From Treponema zioleckii (GTDB lineage: Bacteria > Spirochaetota > Spirochaetia > Treponematales > Treponemataceae): a stretch of 59,652 nt of DNA. The notes under the pieces were generated by a model. That model worked only from the letters and a program-made list of their open reading frames with translations, searched no databases and was not told the origin of the DNA. The position numbers and the translations under genes were made by a program. Each line of letters starts with the position of its first letter. Position 1 is the stretch's first letter. Location: NCBI RefSeq assembly GCF_014737315.1, contig NZ_JPUF01000015.1:1-59652 (forward strand), in the 5' to 3' direction. Below are positions 34,274 to 43,324 of this stretch, piece after piece.

Positions 34274-35203
34274 TTATGGCTCCAAGTTTTCGTTCTGCAC
34301 AGGATTGCCGATTAAAAGTGGCGGTGCGCTTTTAGATTTTTCATCACCATTTTCATCTTCTGAATTTTTTGTGAGCGAAACGTAAAAAACTGGAATCGAA
34401 AAATAGATTCTGATTAGGGCCGTTAGGCTGTTCAAAAGATAGATAAAATCTGCCACGAAAAACAGGATTGAAGTGCTTTCGCCTTTTTTTGCCCTTGCAA
34501 TGTTCAGGATGATTCCGAGAACAATCGCGATTACAAGATAGCGTCCGCCAGCTCGCAGTGCAAAGCCGATGAATCTAAAATAATTCCATTTTTTGAGGAT
34601 TAACGAATAGCTTTTTTTGAACGGATACCAGAACGGTTTTTCTTTGTTGTCAAAACGAAGGTCGAATGAGAGAACCGTTGGCAAAAGGATTATGAACGAA
34701 GCTACTGCTGTGAGTGCGAGGATTACGACCCGCACTGAATATCGTGCAATGATTTGAAGGGATTCCGCGTCGAGCTTCATTCCTTTTGTAATAAACGCCA
34801 TGATTTCTGCGTCGATTTTTACTGCGTGGACGAATTTTCCGCTCGCAAAGCCGATGATTCCGATTAGAACCGTGTACACGATGCAGACCGGAAGTGATTG
34901 GCGGAGGTTTTTGAGTCCGTAAAAGAGGTAGCCCAAAGTTACGTATTCTTTTCGCACGATTCTCAGGAGCATAACCGCAAAGCCGTATTCGAGGAGCAGG
35001 AATTCAAAGAGCAGCGCGCTTACAAAAATATTGATAAAAAGCGCACTTTGCGGCAAAAGTTGGCTGACTCGTGTTTCGAGCATAGCGAACGCAAGTGCAG
35101 TGAACATTTGCAGGAGCATTTTGACAAAAAGTGTGTACATCACTTTTCCGACTGCGTTTTTTGTGTTCTGATTCAAAATCAGCATCATTTCTTTTATTTT
35201 CAT
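34274..35203 (-). CDS. Multi-spanning membrane protein of unknown function
   Basis: A 309-residue inner-membrane protein with about six hydrophobic segments (for example MLLQMFTALAFAML, SLPVCIVYTVLIGIIGFA, VVILALTAVASFIILLP, YLVIAIVLGIILNIA) and a charged C-terminal tail. It resembles spirochaete DUF975-like or uncharacterised integral membrane proteins, but I cannot name a family. AGGAAA lies before the ATG. It is upstream of the YigZ gene in a two-gene unit. The hairpin repeat at 35272-35407 lies upstream. Confidence 0.65.
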   Translation of the reverse strand: MKIKEMMLILNQNTKNAVGKVMYTLFVKMLLQMFTALAFAMLETRVSQLLPQSALFINIFVSALLFEFLLLEYGFAVMLLRIVRKEYVTLGYLFYGLKNLRQSLPVCIVYTVLIGIIGFASGKFVHAVKIDAEIMAFITKGMKLDAESLQIIARYSVRVVILALTAVASFIILLPTVLSFDLRFDNKEKPFWYPFKKSYSLILKKWNYFRFIGFALRAGGRYLVIAIVLGIILNIARAKKGESTSILFFVADFIYLLNSLTALIRIYFSIPVFYVSLTKNSEDENGDEKSKSAPPLLIGNPVQNENLEP

Positions 35204-35271
35204 AAATATTTCCTAAATATTGCTTACAAAAATCTGTGCGTGCGTTTTCTGCATTATCAACTTGTAAATGT

Positions 35272-35407
35272 AAAAATCTGCTCGTGCGTTCACTGCGGTG
35301 CTTCAAAAAAATGATGGCTGACCGTAAGAGGTATCCGACTCCCTTCGGTCGCGAACGGTCAGAATCGTTTTTTTGCTTCACCTCCGTTACCGCACGAGCA
35401 GATTTTT
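35272..35407. repeat. GTCGGATACC palindromic element, copy 1
   Basis: Terminal inverted repeat AAAAATCTGCTCGTGCG (35272-35288) matches CGCACGAGCAGATTTTT (35391-35407) perfectly over 17 bp. Nested arms CTGACCGT and ACGGTCAG surround AGGTATCCGACTCCC in the centre. It lies between parC and the membrane protein gene, where it could also serve as the terminator of parC. Compare 53319-53495 (same interior, different arms). Confidence 0.8.
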
Positions 35408-35482
35408 GGTTTGGTTTTTCATAATACGAAATTCCTCTCATATTCTTTTGTCAACTTTTAAAGTCAATATTTTCTCCATTCG

Positions 35483-37414
35483 CTAGACCGAAGGGGCGTT
35501 GTTGCTTTCTTCCACTTGGATTTCTTTTACTTCGCGGGAAGAGAGTTTTAAGCCCTGGGTTTTTAAGCCCTTTTCTTCGTAGTCGTGGGCTTTGAATTCT
35601 TCTTCTGTAATCCTGATTTTTGGCTTTTTCTCGTAAATCAGTTTGAAGGTGAATTTTTCCCGCGTGTCAATGTGAAGAATCTCCGCTCCTTCCGGCGCGA
35701 TAAAATAGTCCCTGTTCAAAATCCAGCTTGGAATTCTGCACCGCTTGATGTATGCGAATTTTGTTTTTGGGTCCATAAAAATCACGGTGAAGAGGACTTT
35801 GTTTATCACTTCTTTTGTGCCGAGCTGGCAGAACCACATTCCCTTGTCCACGAAGATTTTCTGCGGAACGTCCGTAACTGTGTAGATTCCGTTTCGGCGC
35901 ATGTAAAGGATTCTGTCGAACGGCGAGACTTTCATAATTTCGCTTCCGCTTGAAACCGAGGTTCCGAGGTAGCCTTTTTCGTCGTAGCGGAGGCTCAAAT
36001 CTGCCTTTGCGATTTCTTTTACGTCAACCGCGTCGAATTTCTTGATTTTTGTCTTCCGCTTGAATTCTTTTTCGTCGAATTTCTGCTGCATTCCTTCAAG
36101 ATATTCAATCGCACATTCTGTGAGGTGTTTTAGCCTTCGGGCGATTTCTTTGAGCTTCGCGTTGATTTCGCGCACTTCCGCACGGTTTTTGTTTATGTCG
36201 TAGAGCGAGATTCTGCGGATTGGAATTGCGAGAAGATGTTCGATGTCGTCGTCAGAAAGTTCCCTCACGAGTTCGTCCTTGAACGGTACGAATCCGTCTT
36301 CCACGGCTTTTTTTACGGCGGCCTGGGTTTTCATTTCCTCGATTGCTTTGTAAATGCGCTCTTCAATAAAAATGCGTTCGAGCGTGCGAAGGTGCAGTTT
36401 GTCGGTGAGCTGCTCGCGGTCAAATTCAAGTTCGTCCTTGATGATTGAAGTGAGCTTTTGTGCGTAGAATTTGATGATTTCGGTCGCCGTCATCAGAACC
36501 GGCATGTTGTCTTTTATGACGAGCATCTGGCACGAGATTGATTTTTCGCAGTCTGTGTACGCGTAGAGTGAGTCGATTACGTCCTGAGTGTACACTCCGC
36601 GCGGGAGCTTAATCTCAATGTTGCAGCGGTCAGTCGTGTAGTTTTCGACCGAGCTGATTTTTATTTTTCCGGCCTTGTAGGCGTTGTCAATCGATGTGAG
36701 AAGGTCTTTTGCGTTCGTGTCCACCGGCAGTTCCGTGATGACGATTTTTTTGTCGTCGCTCACGTCGATTTTTGCCCGCGTGATGATTTTTCCGTTTCCG
36801 TCGTTGTAGTTTGAAACGTCCATGAGTCCGCCGGTTGAAACGTCTGGGAAGATTTTAAAATCCTCGCCTTTGAGACATTTTATTTCTGCGTCAAGAACTT
36901 CTTTTACGTTGTACGGCAAGATTTTCGTGCTCATGCCGACGGCAATTCCTTCCGCACCGATGATGAGCGTTACAGGAATTTTTGCGCGGTAAACTTCCGG
37001 CTCTTCGCTTCGTCCGTCAAAATTCGGAACGTAGTGCGTGATTTTCGGGTTCGTTACGAGAAAGTCCTTTGCGAGGCTGTGAATGCGGCACTCGATGTAT
37101 CGCCCTGCGGATGCCGGGTCGCCGGTGAATTTATTACCGAAGTTTCCCTGCTTTTCGATGAAGATTTCTTTGTTCGCAAGATTGACGAGCGCGCCGTAAA
37201 TAGAAGCGTCTCCGTGCGGGTGATATTTCATTGTTCGTCCGACAACAAAAGACACTTTCTGGAAATACCCGTCGTCAACTTCAAAGAGCGTGTGCATGAT
37301 TCGCCTCTGAACTGGCTTTAAGCCATCTTCAAGGTCTGGAATCGCTCGGTCACGAATAACGTAAGAAGCGTATTCAATAAAGTTTTTATCAAAAAGATTT
37401 TTTACAAATGCCAT
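35483..37414 (-). CDS. parC: DNA topoisomerase IV subunit A
   Basis: Breaks and rejoins DNA to unlink daughter chromosomes, working with ParE. The start at 37414 (MAFVKNLFDKNFIEYASYV) gives 643 residues and has AAGGAAAG in front; a longer frame to 37495 runs into repeat sequence. The catalytic Tyr is Tyr106 (SAGRYIEC). In the quinolone-binding region HPHGDASIYGAL, Ala70 and Gly74 replace the Ser and acidic residue usual at GyrA positions 83 and 87. The C-terminal pinwheel is short. parE lies upstream with a GxxExxY gene between. Confidence 0.9.
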   Translation of the reverse strand: MAFVKNLFDKNFIEYASYVIRDRAIPDLEDGLKPVQRRIMHTLFEVDDGYFQKVSFVVGRTMKYHPHGDASIYGALVNLANKEIFIEKQGNFGNKFTGDPASAGRYIECRIHSLAKDFLVTNPKITHYVPNFDGRSEEPEVYRAKIPVTLIIGAEGIAVGMSTKILPYNVKEVLDAEIKCLKGEDFKIFPDVSTGGLMDVSNYNDGNGKIITRAKIDVSDDKKIVITELPVDTNAKDLLTSIDNAYKAGKIKISSVENYTTDRCNIEIKLPRGVYTQDVIDSLYAYTDCEKSISCQMLVIKDNMPVLMTATEIIKFYAQKLTSIIKDELEFDREQLTDKLHLRTLERIFIEERIYKAIEEMKTQAAVKKAVEDGFVPFKDELVRELSDDDIEHLLAIPIRRISLYDINKNRAEVREINAKLKEIARRLKHLTECAIEYLEGMQQKFDEKEFKRKTKIKKFDAVDVKEIAKADLSLRYDEKGYLGTSVSSGSEIMKVSPFDRILYMRRNGIYTVTDVPQKIFVDKGMWFCQLGTKEVINKVLFTVIFMDPKTKFAYIKRCRIPSWILNRDYFIAPEGAEILHIDTREKFTFKLIYEKKPKIRITEEEFKAHDYEEKGLKTQGLKLSSREVKEIQVEESNNAPSV

Positions 37415-37430
37415 TTGCTTTCCTTGATTG

Positions 37431-37628
37431 TTCTGACACAGATAAACGGTGATGAACTCAGATAGGACACAGATAAAAATAAAAATCCGTGTCACATCCG
37501 TGTATATCCGTGCTCATCTGTGTCTTTTTTGCATTGCCACAGATAAACAGTGATGAACTCAAATATGGCACAGATAAAAATAAAAAATATCTGTGTCTCA
37601 TCCGTGTGTATCCGTGTTCATCTGTGTC
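37431..37628. repeat. Two copies of a GACACAGATGAACAC palindromic repeat
   Basis: Two near-identical units of about 85-92 bp (about 37431-37520 and 37537-37628). Each begins with forms of GACACAGATAAACNGTGATG and ends with forms of CCGTGTNCATCTGTGTC, which are reverse complements, so each can fold into a long imperfect hairpin. Fragments of the same repeat occur at 38033-38087, 40234-40281 and 54993-55063. They surround the GxxExxY gene. Confidence 0.75.
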
Positions 37629-37643
37629 TCCCAAAAAAAACTC

Positions 37644-38009
37644 CTAATTCACAATTCTTTCGACCGTAATTTTAGGTGCGCCGAAATTTATTAGTAAGCC
37701 AATTTTTTTATTTGAGGCTCTCAAATAATTTAAAACTTGTGCACGATGAATATTTTCTGTTGCTTTTGTAGATTTTAGTTCAACAATAACTGAACTTTCA
37801 ACATACAAATCGGCAACATAATCGCCTACACAAAAGCCTTTATACATTACAGGAAGAGGATATTGCTGCTCAACTTCCAATCCCAGATTTTTTAATTCAA
37901 AGAAAAGAGCGTTTTCATAAACTTTTTCAAGAAAACCAGAGCCGAGAGCGTTTGCCACAGTGTAAGCAGCTCCGATTATTTTTTGAGTTATTTCGTTTAT
38001 GTTCAACAT
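37644..38009 (-). CDS. GxxExxY family protein (PD-(D/E)XK-like)
   Basis: A 121-residue protein with the family signature GSGFLEKVYENAL (G-x-x-E-x-x-Y) and nuclease-like residues in the core (GDYVADLYVESSVIVELKS, with the Asp and Glu-x-Lys of a PD-(D/E)XK fold). Members of the family are small predicted nucleases of unknown role, often found among repeats. Here it stands between parE and parC, with the GACACAGATGAACAC repeats on both sides. It interrupts what would otherwise be a parE-parC operon. Confidence 0.88.
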   Translation of the reverse strand: MLNINEITQKIIGAAYTVANALGSGFLEKVYENALFFELKNLGLEVEQQYPLPVMYKGFCVGDYVADLYVESSVIVELKSTKATENIHRAQVLNYLRASNKKIGLLINFGAPKITVERIVN

Positions 38010-38032
38010 GCTCTCCTTTTTGTTATTTTTGA

Positions 38033-38087
38033 AAAAAATATCTGTGTCTCATCCGTGTGTATCTGTGTTCATCTGTGTCTATTCTGT
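38033..38087. repeat. GACACAGATGAACAC repeat, partial copy at the other side of the GxxExxY gene
   Basis: ATATCTGTGTCTCATCCGTG followed by TGTATCTGTGTTCATCTGTG matches the right arm of the repeats at 37431-37628 almost base for base. It lies 8 bp from the parE stop codon. Confidence 0.7.
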
Positions 38088-38094
38088 TACCGCC

Positions 38095-40140
38095 TTATAC
38101 GTCAATTTCGGCGTTGCTCAGAAGGTTCTGTTCGATGAACTTTCGGCGTTCCGGGGTGTTTTTGCCCATGTAGAACGCAAGGAGTTGCGGAATGATTTTT
38201 AGCTGGCTTATTTCGACCGGCGTTAAGTGCATCGTTTCCGGGGCGATGAACTGGCGGAATTCGCTTGGGTTTATTTCTCCAAGACCTTTGAATCGGCTTG
38301 TTTCCGAGCCTTTGCCGAGTTTTTTCTGAGCCTTGTCGCGTTCCTGCTCGGTGTAGCAGTAGATATTCTCTTTTTTGGTTCGCACTCGGAAAAGCGGTGT
38401 CTCCAAAATCCAGACCCTGCCCGAAGTTACAAGTTCCTCAAAATATCCCAGGAAGAACGTGAGCACGAGATTTCGAATGTGGAATCCGTCGTTATCGGCA
38501 TCGGTTGCGATTACGATTTTTGAGTATTTCAAATTTTCAACTGAATCTTCGATTCCGAGAGCCATCATAAGCTGGTAAAGCTCGTCGTTGTTGTAAATGT
38601 CGCTCTGCCGCTTTCCGTACATGTTTTCAGGCTTACCGCGTAGCGAGAAGATTGCCTGATAATCCGCGTCGCGCGAGTGAGTCATTACGCCCGAAGCCGA
38701 TTGTCCCTCGGTAATAAAAATCATCGATTGCTCGCCCTTTCCGCCGTCGCCAATATGGAACCGACAGTCGTCAAGCTTAGGAATTCGGATTGAAATCTTC
38801 TTTGCCGCTTCTTTTGCCTGCTTTTTTACACTCGCAAGGTCTGTGCGGAATTTTTCGTTTTTCTGGATTTTCTCCTGAATCGCCTGTGCTTCCTTTGGAT
38901 TCTTGTGGAGCCAGTCGTCAAGACCTGACTGGGTTTCGCTTATAATCCACTGTCGGATGTCCGTGTTTCCGAGTTTGTTTTTTGTCTGGCTTTCAAAAAC
39001 CGGATCCTTTACTTTTACGAGAACAGCCGCCGTGATTCCTGCACGAACGTCCTCGCTTTTGTACGAGGTCTGGAAAAAGTCGTTTATTCCCCGCACAAAA
39101 CCTTCTTTGAATGCGTTTAAGTGCGTTCCGCCGTCCGAGGTGAACTGTCCGTTTACGAACGAAAAATAATTCTCCGCAAATTCGCCCGTGTGTGTGAACG
39201 CGAACTGCAAGTGCTCGCCTCGGTAGCTTCCGATTTGATAAATCGACTCGCCTTCGATTTCTGCTTTGAGCAAGTCCAAAAGTCCGTTTTCAGAGATAAA
39301 ATCCTTTCCGTTAAAGCGAATCGTAAGGCCTGTGTTGAGGTAAGCGTAATTCCACATTCGCTTTTCCACGAATTCCATGTTGAACGAATATTTCCCGAAA
39401 ATTTCCTCGTCAGGAATGAATTCAAAATACGTTCCGTTCTTGGTTTCGCTTTTTACGCTTCCGTGCCGCTCTGATTCAAGCTTGCCTTTTTGGAAGACCG
39501 CTTCTGTGCATTTTCCGTCGCGAACAGAAACGACCCTAAAATATGAGGAAAGTGCGTTTACCGCTTTTGTGCCGACTCCGTTCATTCCCACAGAGAACTG
39601 AAAAACATCGTCGTTATATTTAGCTCCCGTGTTGATTTGGCTTACGCAGTCAATCACTTTGGTGAGCGGAATTCCTCGTCCGTAATCGCGGACTTTTACG
39701 CGGTTTTCTTTTATCTCAACGTCGATTCTCGTTCCGAATCCTACTATAAATTCATCGATTGCGTTGTCGATGATTTCTTTGAGGAGAATGTAGATTCCGT
39801 CATTCTGATTCGAGCCGTCGCCCAACCGTCCAATGTACATTCCTGAGCGGAGGCGGATATGCTCCAAAGCGTCGAGGTGCTTAATCTGAGCGTCGGTGTA
39901 CTCTGCGATTTTTTTTGCGGGGCGTTTTGCCGTAGGGTCAAGCTCTTTTGCCTTCAAAAGATTTTTTCGAGCCTGTTCCGCAGATGCTTTTGATTTTTCG
40001 ATTCCTGCTGATTCCGAAGCGTTTTCTGCATTCTTTGCGTTTTTTGGCTTAGCCTTTGATTTTGCCTTGTCCCATGCAAGGAATTCCTGCTTTTCGCCGT
40101 TAATTTCTTTGTTTGCTGTGTTCGAAGTTTCTTTTTTCAT
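38095..40140 (-). CDS. parE: DNA topoisomerase IV subunit B
   Basis: ATPase subunit of topoisomerase IV, 681 residues. After an unusual Lys/Ala-rich extension (about residues 1-80) come the GHKL ATPase motifs (EIIDNAIDE, VRDYGRGIP, VGMNGVGTKAVNAL), the transducer domain, and the Toprim domain (ITEGQSASG and DADNDGFHIR). The N-terminal extension is predicted disordered and is not part of the core fold. The promoter was not defined. The argJ operon is divergent across a 476-bp gap. Confidence 0.92.
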   Translation of the reverse strand: MKKETSNTANKEINGEKQEFLAWDKAKSKAKPKNAKNAENASESAGIEKSKASAEQARKNLLKAKELDPTAKRPAKKIAEYTDAQIKHLDALEHIRLRSGMYIGRLGDGSNQNDGIYILLKEIIDNAIDEFIVGFGTRIDVEIKENRVKVRDYGRGIPLTKVIDCVSQINTGAKYNDDVFQFSVGMNGVGTKAVNALSSYFRVVSVRDGKCTEAVFQKGKLESERHGSVKSETKNGTYFEFIPDEEIFGKYSFNMEFVEKRMWNYAYLNTGLTIRFNGKDFISENGLLDLLKAEIEGESIYQIGSYRGEHLQFAFTHTGEFAENYFSFVNGQFTSDGGTHLNAFKEGFVRGINDFFQTSYKSEDVRAGITAAVLVKVKDPVFESQTKNKLGNTDIRQWIISETQSGLDDWLHKNPKEAQAIQEKIQKNEKFRTDLASVKKQAKEAAKKISIRIPKLDDCRFHIGDGGKGEQSMIFITEGQSASGVMTHSRDADYQAIFSLRGKPENMYGKRQSDIYNNDELYQLMMALGIEDSVENLKYSKIVIATDADNDGFHIRNLVLTFFLGYFEELVTSGRVWILETPLFRVRTKKENIYCYTEQERDKAQKKLGKGSETSRFKGLGEINPSEFRQFIAPETMHLTPVEISQLKIIPQLLAFYMGKNTPERRKFIEQNLLSNAEIDV

Positions 40141-40233
40141 TTTCTAACTCGCTTGCAGTCTATACTTTAAATCATTCTAAGTAAAGTTGTAATTTGTCTA
40201 GGAAATTGAAAATTGAAAGATGAAAATTGACTT

Positions 40234-40425
40234 TTATTTTAGACACAGATAAACAGAGATGAACACAGATAGGACACAGATGAATTGAAAATGGAAAGAT
40301 ATAATTTTGAGATTCAAAGCAAGATTTAAAAATCTGGGGCGGTAGCGTAGGCGGGGCAGAAAAATGATTTCGACCGTTCGCGACCGAAGGGAGTCGGATA
40401 CCTATTCTGCTCAGCCATGACAAAT
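40234..40425. repeat. Repeat debris: ACAGATGAACAC fragment and half of a GTCGGATACC element
   Basis: 40234-40281 matches one arm of the GACACAGATGAACAC repeat. 40328-40425 matches the left part of the GTCGGATACC palindrome (AAAAATCTGGGGCGGTAGCG, then GAGTCGGATACCT) but lacks the right terminal arm. A hairpin CGTCAGTTTTT/AAAAAAACTGACG follows near 40465. These occupy most of the 476-bp gap between parE and argJ; ORFs here are artefacts. Confidence 0.65.
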
Positions 40426-40554
40426 AAGGTGCGCTTTTCTAGCGATAGCAAAAACTGGGGAAGCGTCAGTTTTTCTCAAAAAAACTGACGGGAAACGCAC
40501 GAGATTATTTTAATGTTGGAGAGGAAATGCGTGGCGTTTCCGTTTATTTTTTGC

Positions 40555-40583
40555 TTGCAAACATCACTGCATTTTCATATAAT
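40555..40583 (+). promoter_or_regulatory. Promoter of the argJBD cluster
   Basis: TTGCAA (40555-40560), a 17-nt spacer and TATAAT (40578-40583) stand 33 nt before the argJ ATG, giving a leader of about 27 nt with an AGGAG ribosome-binding site. No ARG box was recognised. Confidence 0.6.
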
Positions 40584-40616
40584 TTTTGCATATTTATACA
40601 TTAGGAGCGAATAAAT

Positions 40617-41888
40617 ATGCAATTTAATTTTATTGATGGCGGAGTTACCGCCGCCGAAGGATTTACTGCTAACGGTATCTTGAACCACATAAAAGCTAGC
40701 AGAAAATTCAATGATACGGCTCTTATTTATAGTGAAAGATTATGCAACGCGGCAGGCGTATTTACCCAGAACCGGGTAAAAGCTGAATGCGTAAAACTCG
40801 ATAAAGCCCACATCGAAAATGGCAAAGCTCAGGCAATCATTGCGAATTCTGGAAACGCTAACGCTTGCACCGGCGAAGAAGGCTACCGTAACGCCGAAAA
40901 AGAAGCCGTTGCCGTAGCTGCAAAACTCCAAATCAATTCTGACGACGTTTTGGTCTGCTCAACCGGCGTAATTGGACAGCAGCTTCCTGTGGAAAAAATC
41001 ATAAGCGGAATCGACACTCTTGCCGACGGACTTTCAAAAAAAGGTCACGAGGAAGCCAGAATCGCGATTATGACGACGGACACGCACTACAAAGAAGTCG
41101 CCCTTGAAACCGAGATTGGCGGCAAAAAAATCCGCATGGGAACAATGGCAAAAGGTTCAGGAATGATTCATATCAATCTTGGAACAATGCTCGGATTCAT
41201 CACTACGGACTGCGCGATTTCTTCTGAAATGCTGGAAAAAGCCTTGAGAAAATCGGTTGCGGGAACTTACAACTGCGTTTCGATTGACGGCGACACTTCC
41301 ACGAACGACACTCTTTTGATTCTTGCGAACGGAATGGCCGGAAATACCGAGATTACATCTGAGGGCGAAGATTTTGAAAAATTTGTTGAGGCTTTGAACG
41401 CGCTCAACACTCAAATGGCAATGAAAATTGCTGCCGACGGTGAAGGGGCTACCCGCCTTGTAACGTGCAACGTAGTTGGTGCTGACACCGTTGAGAATGC
41501 AAGGGGGCTGGCAAAAGCCGTAATCTGTTCAAGCCTCGTAAAAGCTGCTTTTTTTGGCGCTGACGCAAACTGGGGCCGAATCCTTGACGCAATGGGCTAC
41601 TCAGGATTCAATTTTACGCCAGAAAAAACGAGTGTTTCTTTCGTGAGCCGCGCAGGCGCAAAACGGTATTTTGAGAACGGAAAGCAAAACGGTGGCGAAG
41701 AAAAAAAGATAAAAGTATTTGACCACGGAGTTCCTCTCAATTTTGACGAAGATTTGGCAAAGAAAATTCTTCTTGAAGAAGCCGTTGACATTCTCGTTGA
41801 ACTTGAAGATGGTGAGGCAAAAGGAACGGCCTGGGGCTGCGATTTGACTTACGACTACGTAAAAATCAACGGAGATTACCGCACTTAA
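40617..41888 (+). CDS. argJ: Glutamate N-acetyltransferase / amino-acid acetyltransferase
   Basis: Transfers the acetyl group from N-acetylornithine to glutamate in the cyclic arginine pathway, and may also make N-acetylglutamate. The 423-residue precursor cleaves itself into alpha and beta chains. The cleavage site usually reads AT-ML; here it is GT-ML ([13 protein letters not shown]), keeping the nucleophilic Thr but with Gly before it. KGSGMIH and the C-terminal D-Y-V-x-I-N-x-x-Y(R)T end are typical. AGGAG precedes the ATG. First gene of argJ-argB, with argD 0.5 kb downstream. Confidence 0.95.
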   Translation: MQFNFIDGGVTAAEGFTANGILNHIKASRKFNDTALIYSERLCNAAGVFTQNRVKAECVKLDKAHIENGKAQAIIANSGNANACTGEEGYRNAEKEAVAVAAKLQINSDDVLVCSTGVIGQQLPVEKIISGIDTLADGLSKKGHEEARIAIMTTDTHYKEVALETEIGGKKIRMGTMAKGSGMIHINLGTMLGFITTDCAISSEMLEKALRKSVAGTYNCVSIDGDTSTNDTLLILANGMAGNTEITSEGEDFEKFVEALNALNTQMAMKIAADGEGATRLVTCNVVGADTVENARGLAKAVICSSLVKAAFFGADANWGRILDAMGYSGFNFTPEKTSVSFVSRAGAKRYFENGKQNGGEEKKIKVFDHGVPLNFDEDLAKKILLEEAVDILVELEDGEAKGTAWGCDLTYDYVKINGDYRT

Positions 41889-41905
41889 TTGAAAAGGAGA
41901 CACTT

Positions 41906-42790
41906 ATGGCAGATAAAAAAGACCCGCGACTCGACAACGAGCATTGGGCAGACGTACTTGTACAGGCATTGCCTTATTTTAGACATTGGGTAGGAAAAAC
42001 TGTCGTTGTAAAATACGGCGGAAACGCAATGCTCAATGAAGAACTGAAAGTTGACGTGATGAAGGACATTGTGCTTTTGAACACAATCGGAATCCACGTT
42101 GTTCTGGTTCACGGAGGCGGACCTGAAATCAACAAAATGCTTGAACGCGTGGGAAAAGAGTCCAAATTTGTGAACGGACTTCGCTACACCGACGAAGAAA
42201 CCATGGAAATCGTTCAGATGGTACTCACAGGAAAACTGAACAAAGACATTGTTGGAATCTTGTTGCAGGAAGGCGGAAAGGCCGTTGGACTTTCGGGAGT
42301 TGATTCTGGACTTTTGCGGGCAAAAAAGATTTCTAAAGACGGTGCGGATTTAGGATTTGTTGGCGAAGTGACGGAAGTTCATCCGGAAATCATTCAGTCT
42401 TTGATAGAAAAGGGCTTTATTCCTGTTGTTTCAACGGTGGCTTTGGGCGAAACTGGCGACATGAACCGCTACAACATTAATGCTGACACGGCTGCTGCAA
42501 AAATTGCAATTGCGCTCAAAGCTGAAAAATTCGTTCAGCTTACGAACGTTCCGGGTGTCCTTAAGGACGTTAACGACCCGGCAAGTTTGATTCAGCGGAT
42601 TCATCTGGCAGACGTGCAGAAATACATTGATGACGGAATAATCGCAGGCGGAATGATTCCGAAAATTGAATGTTGTACGATGGCCTGCAAAGGCGGTGTT
42701 CCAAGAACCCACATCATCGACGGCCGTGTACCGCACTCATTGCTTATAGAAATGTTCAGCGACCGCGGAATCGGAACAATGATTTACTGA
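41906..42790 (+). CDS. argB: Acetylglutamate kinase
   Basis: Phosphorylates N-acetylglutamate, the second step of arginine synthesis. The 294-residue protein shows the amino acid kinase motifs [19 protein letters not shown], the arginine-sensitive-type N-terminal helix region, and the [12 protein letters not shown] and [10 protein letters not shown] segments. AAGGAGA lies 7 nt before the ATG, 17 nt after argJ, so the two are co-transcribed. The last 19 codons recur in diverged form at 42915-42971. Confidence 0.95.
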   Translation: MADKKDPRLDNEHWADVLVQALPYFRHWVGKTVVVKYGGNAMLNEELKVDVMKDIVLLNTIGIHVVLVHGGGPEINKMLERVGKESKFVNGLRYTDEETMEIVQMVLTGKLNKDIVGILLQEGGKAVGLSGVDSGLLRAKKISKDGADLGFVGEVTEVHPEIIQSLIEKGFIPVVSTVALGETGDMNRYNINADTAAAKIAIALKAEKFVQLTNVPGVLKDVNDPASLIQRIHLADVQKYIDDGIIAGGMIPKIECCTMACKGGVPRTHIIDGRVPHSLLIEMFSDRGIGTMIY

Positions 42791-42914
42791 AAACAAGTTG
42801 ATAATGTTGTGTAGTGCGGTACACTTCGCAAAGTGTATAATTCAGTTTTCCTTGAAAACTGAGAGGAACGCTGGAAGTGACTTCCTGATTAAGCTGTGAC
42901 AAAAGCGTTCCGCG

Positions 42915-42971
42915 CATTCACTATTAATTGAAATGTTCAGCGACCGCGGAATCGGAACGATGATCTACTGA
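42915..42971 (+). pseudogene. Diverged relic of the argB 3' end
   Basis: Encodes [18 protein letters not shown] and a stop, the same 18 residues that end ArgB. It differs from the intact copy (42734-42790) at 8 of 57 bases, all synonymous. This looks like the remnant of a second, diverged argB rather than a fresh duplication. A shorter match to CGGAATCGGAACGA recurs near 43207. Confidence 0.8.
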
Positions 42972-43290
42972 AACTCTACAAGTTGACTTTAAAATTTTTG
43001 GTTGACTTGTGCGTTTCACGCAAGTTTTCGGAAACGCACAGATTTTATTTTTAGACAAAAAGTACAGTTTTTAGCGTTTCCCAAAACTCGCGCTCTGGCG
43101 GGGGCACTTTGCAAATGTTTTCAAACTCGCCGCGACAAGCACTGCGACGAGTTCGAAGGTTGTTTTTTGCGTTCGCCACGTAGGCTCGCGCTGTAAAAAG
43201 TGCGGAATCGGAACGAGAGGACACGGTAAACGCTACAAGTTGACCTTAAAATTTTTGGTTGACTTGTGCGTTTCACGCAAGTTTTTTTTA
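42972..43290. repeat. GACAAGCA hairpin repeat, copy B
   Basis: Occupies the gap between argB and argD. AAACTCGCG (43084-43092) closes a stem with CGCAAGTTTT (43019-43028, one mismatch), across an insert that itself forms GGAAACGC/GCGTTTCC (43030-43037 and 43074-43081). The third stem TTCAAACTCG (43120-43129) with CGAGTTCGAA (43148-43157) encloses CGCGACAAGCACTGCG. Flanking copies of AAGTTGACYTTAAAATTTTT and GGTTGACTTGTGCGTTTCAC (about 42978-43026 and 43236-43286) form a direct repeat. Compare copies at 1.6 and 46.0 kb. Confidence 0.8.
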
Positions 43291-43324
43291 CTAGCACGTA
43301 TTTAATATTCAAATAGGAAAAATT

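Noticed and set aside
40172-40423. 83-residue minus-strand ORF between parE and argJ
   Set aside because: Covers fragments of two repeat families and has no start signal.
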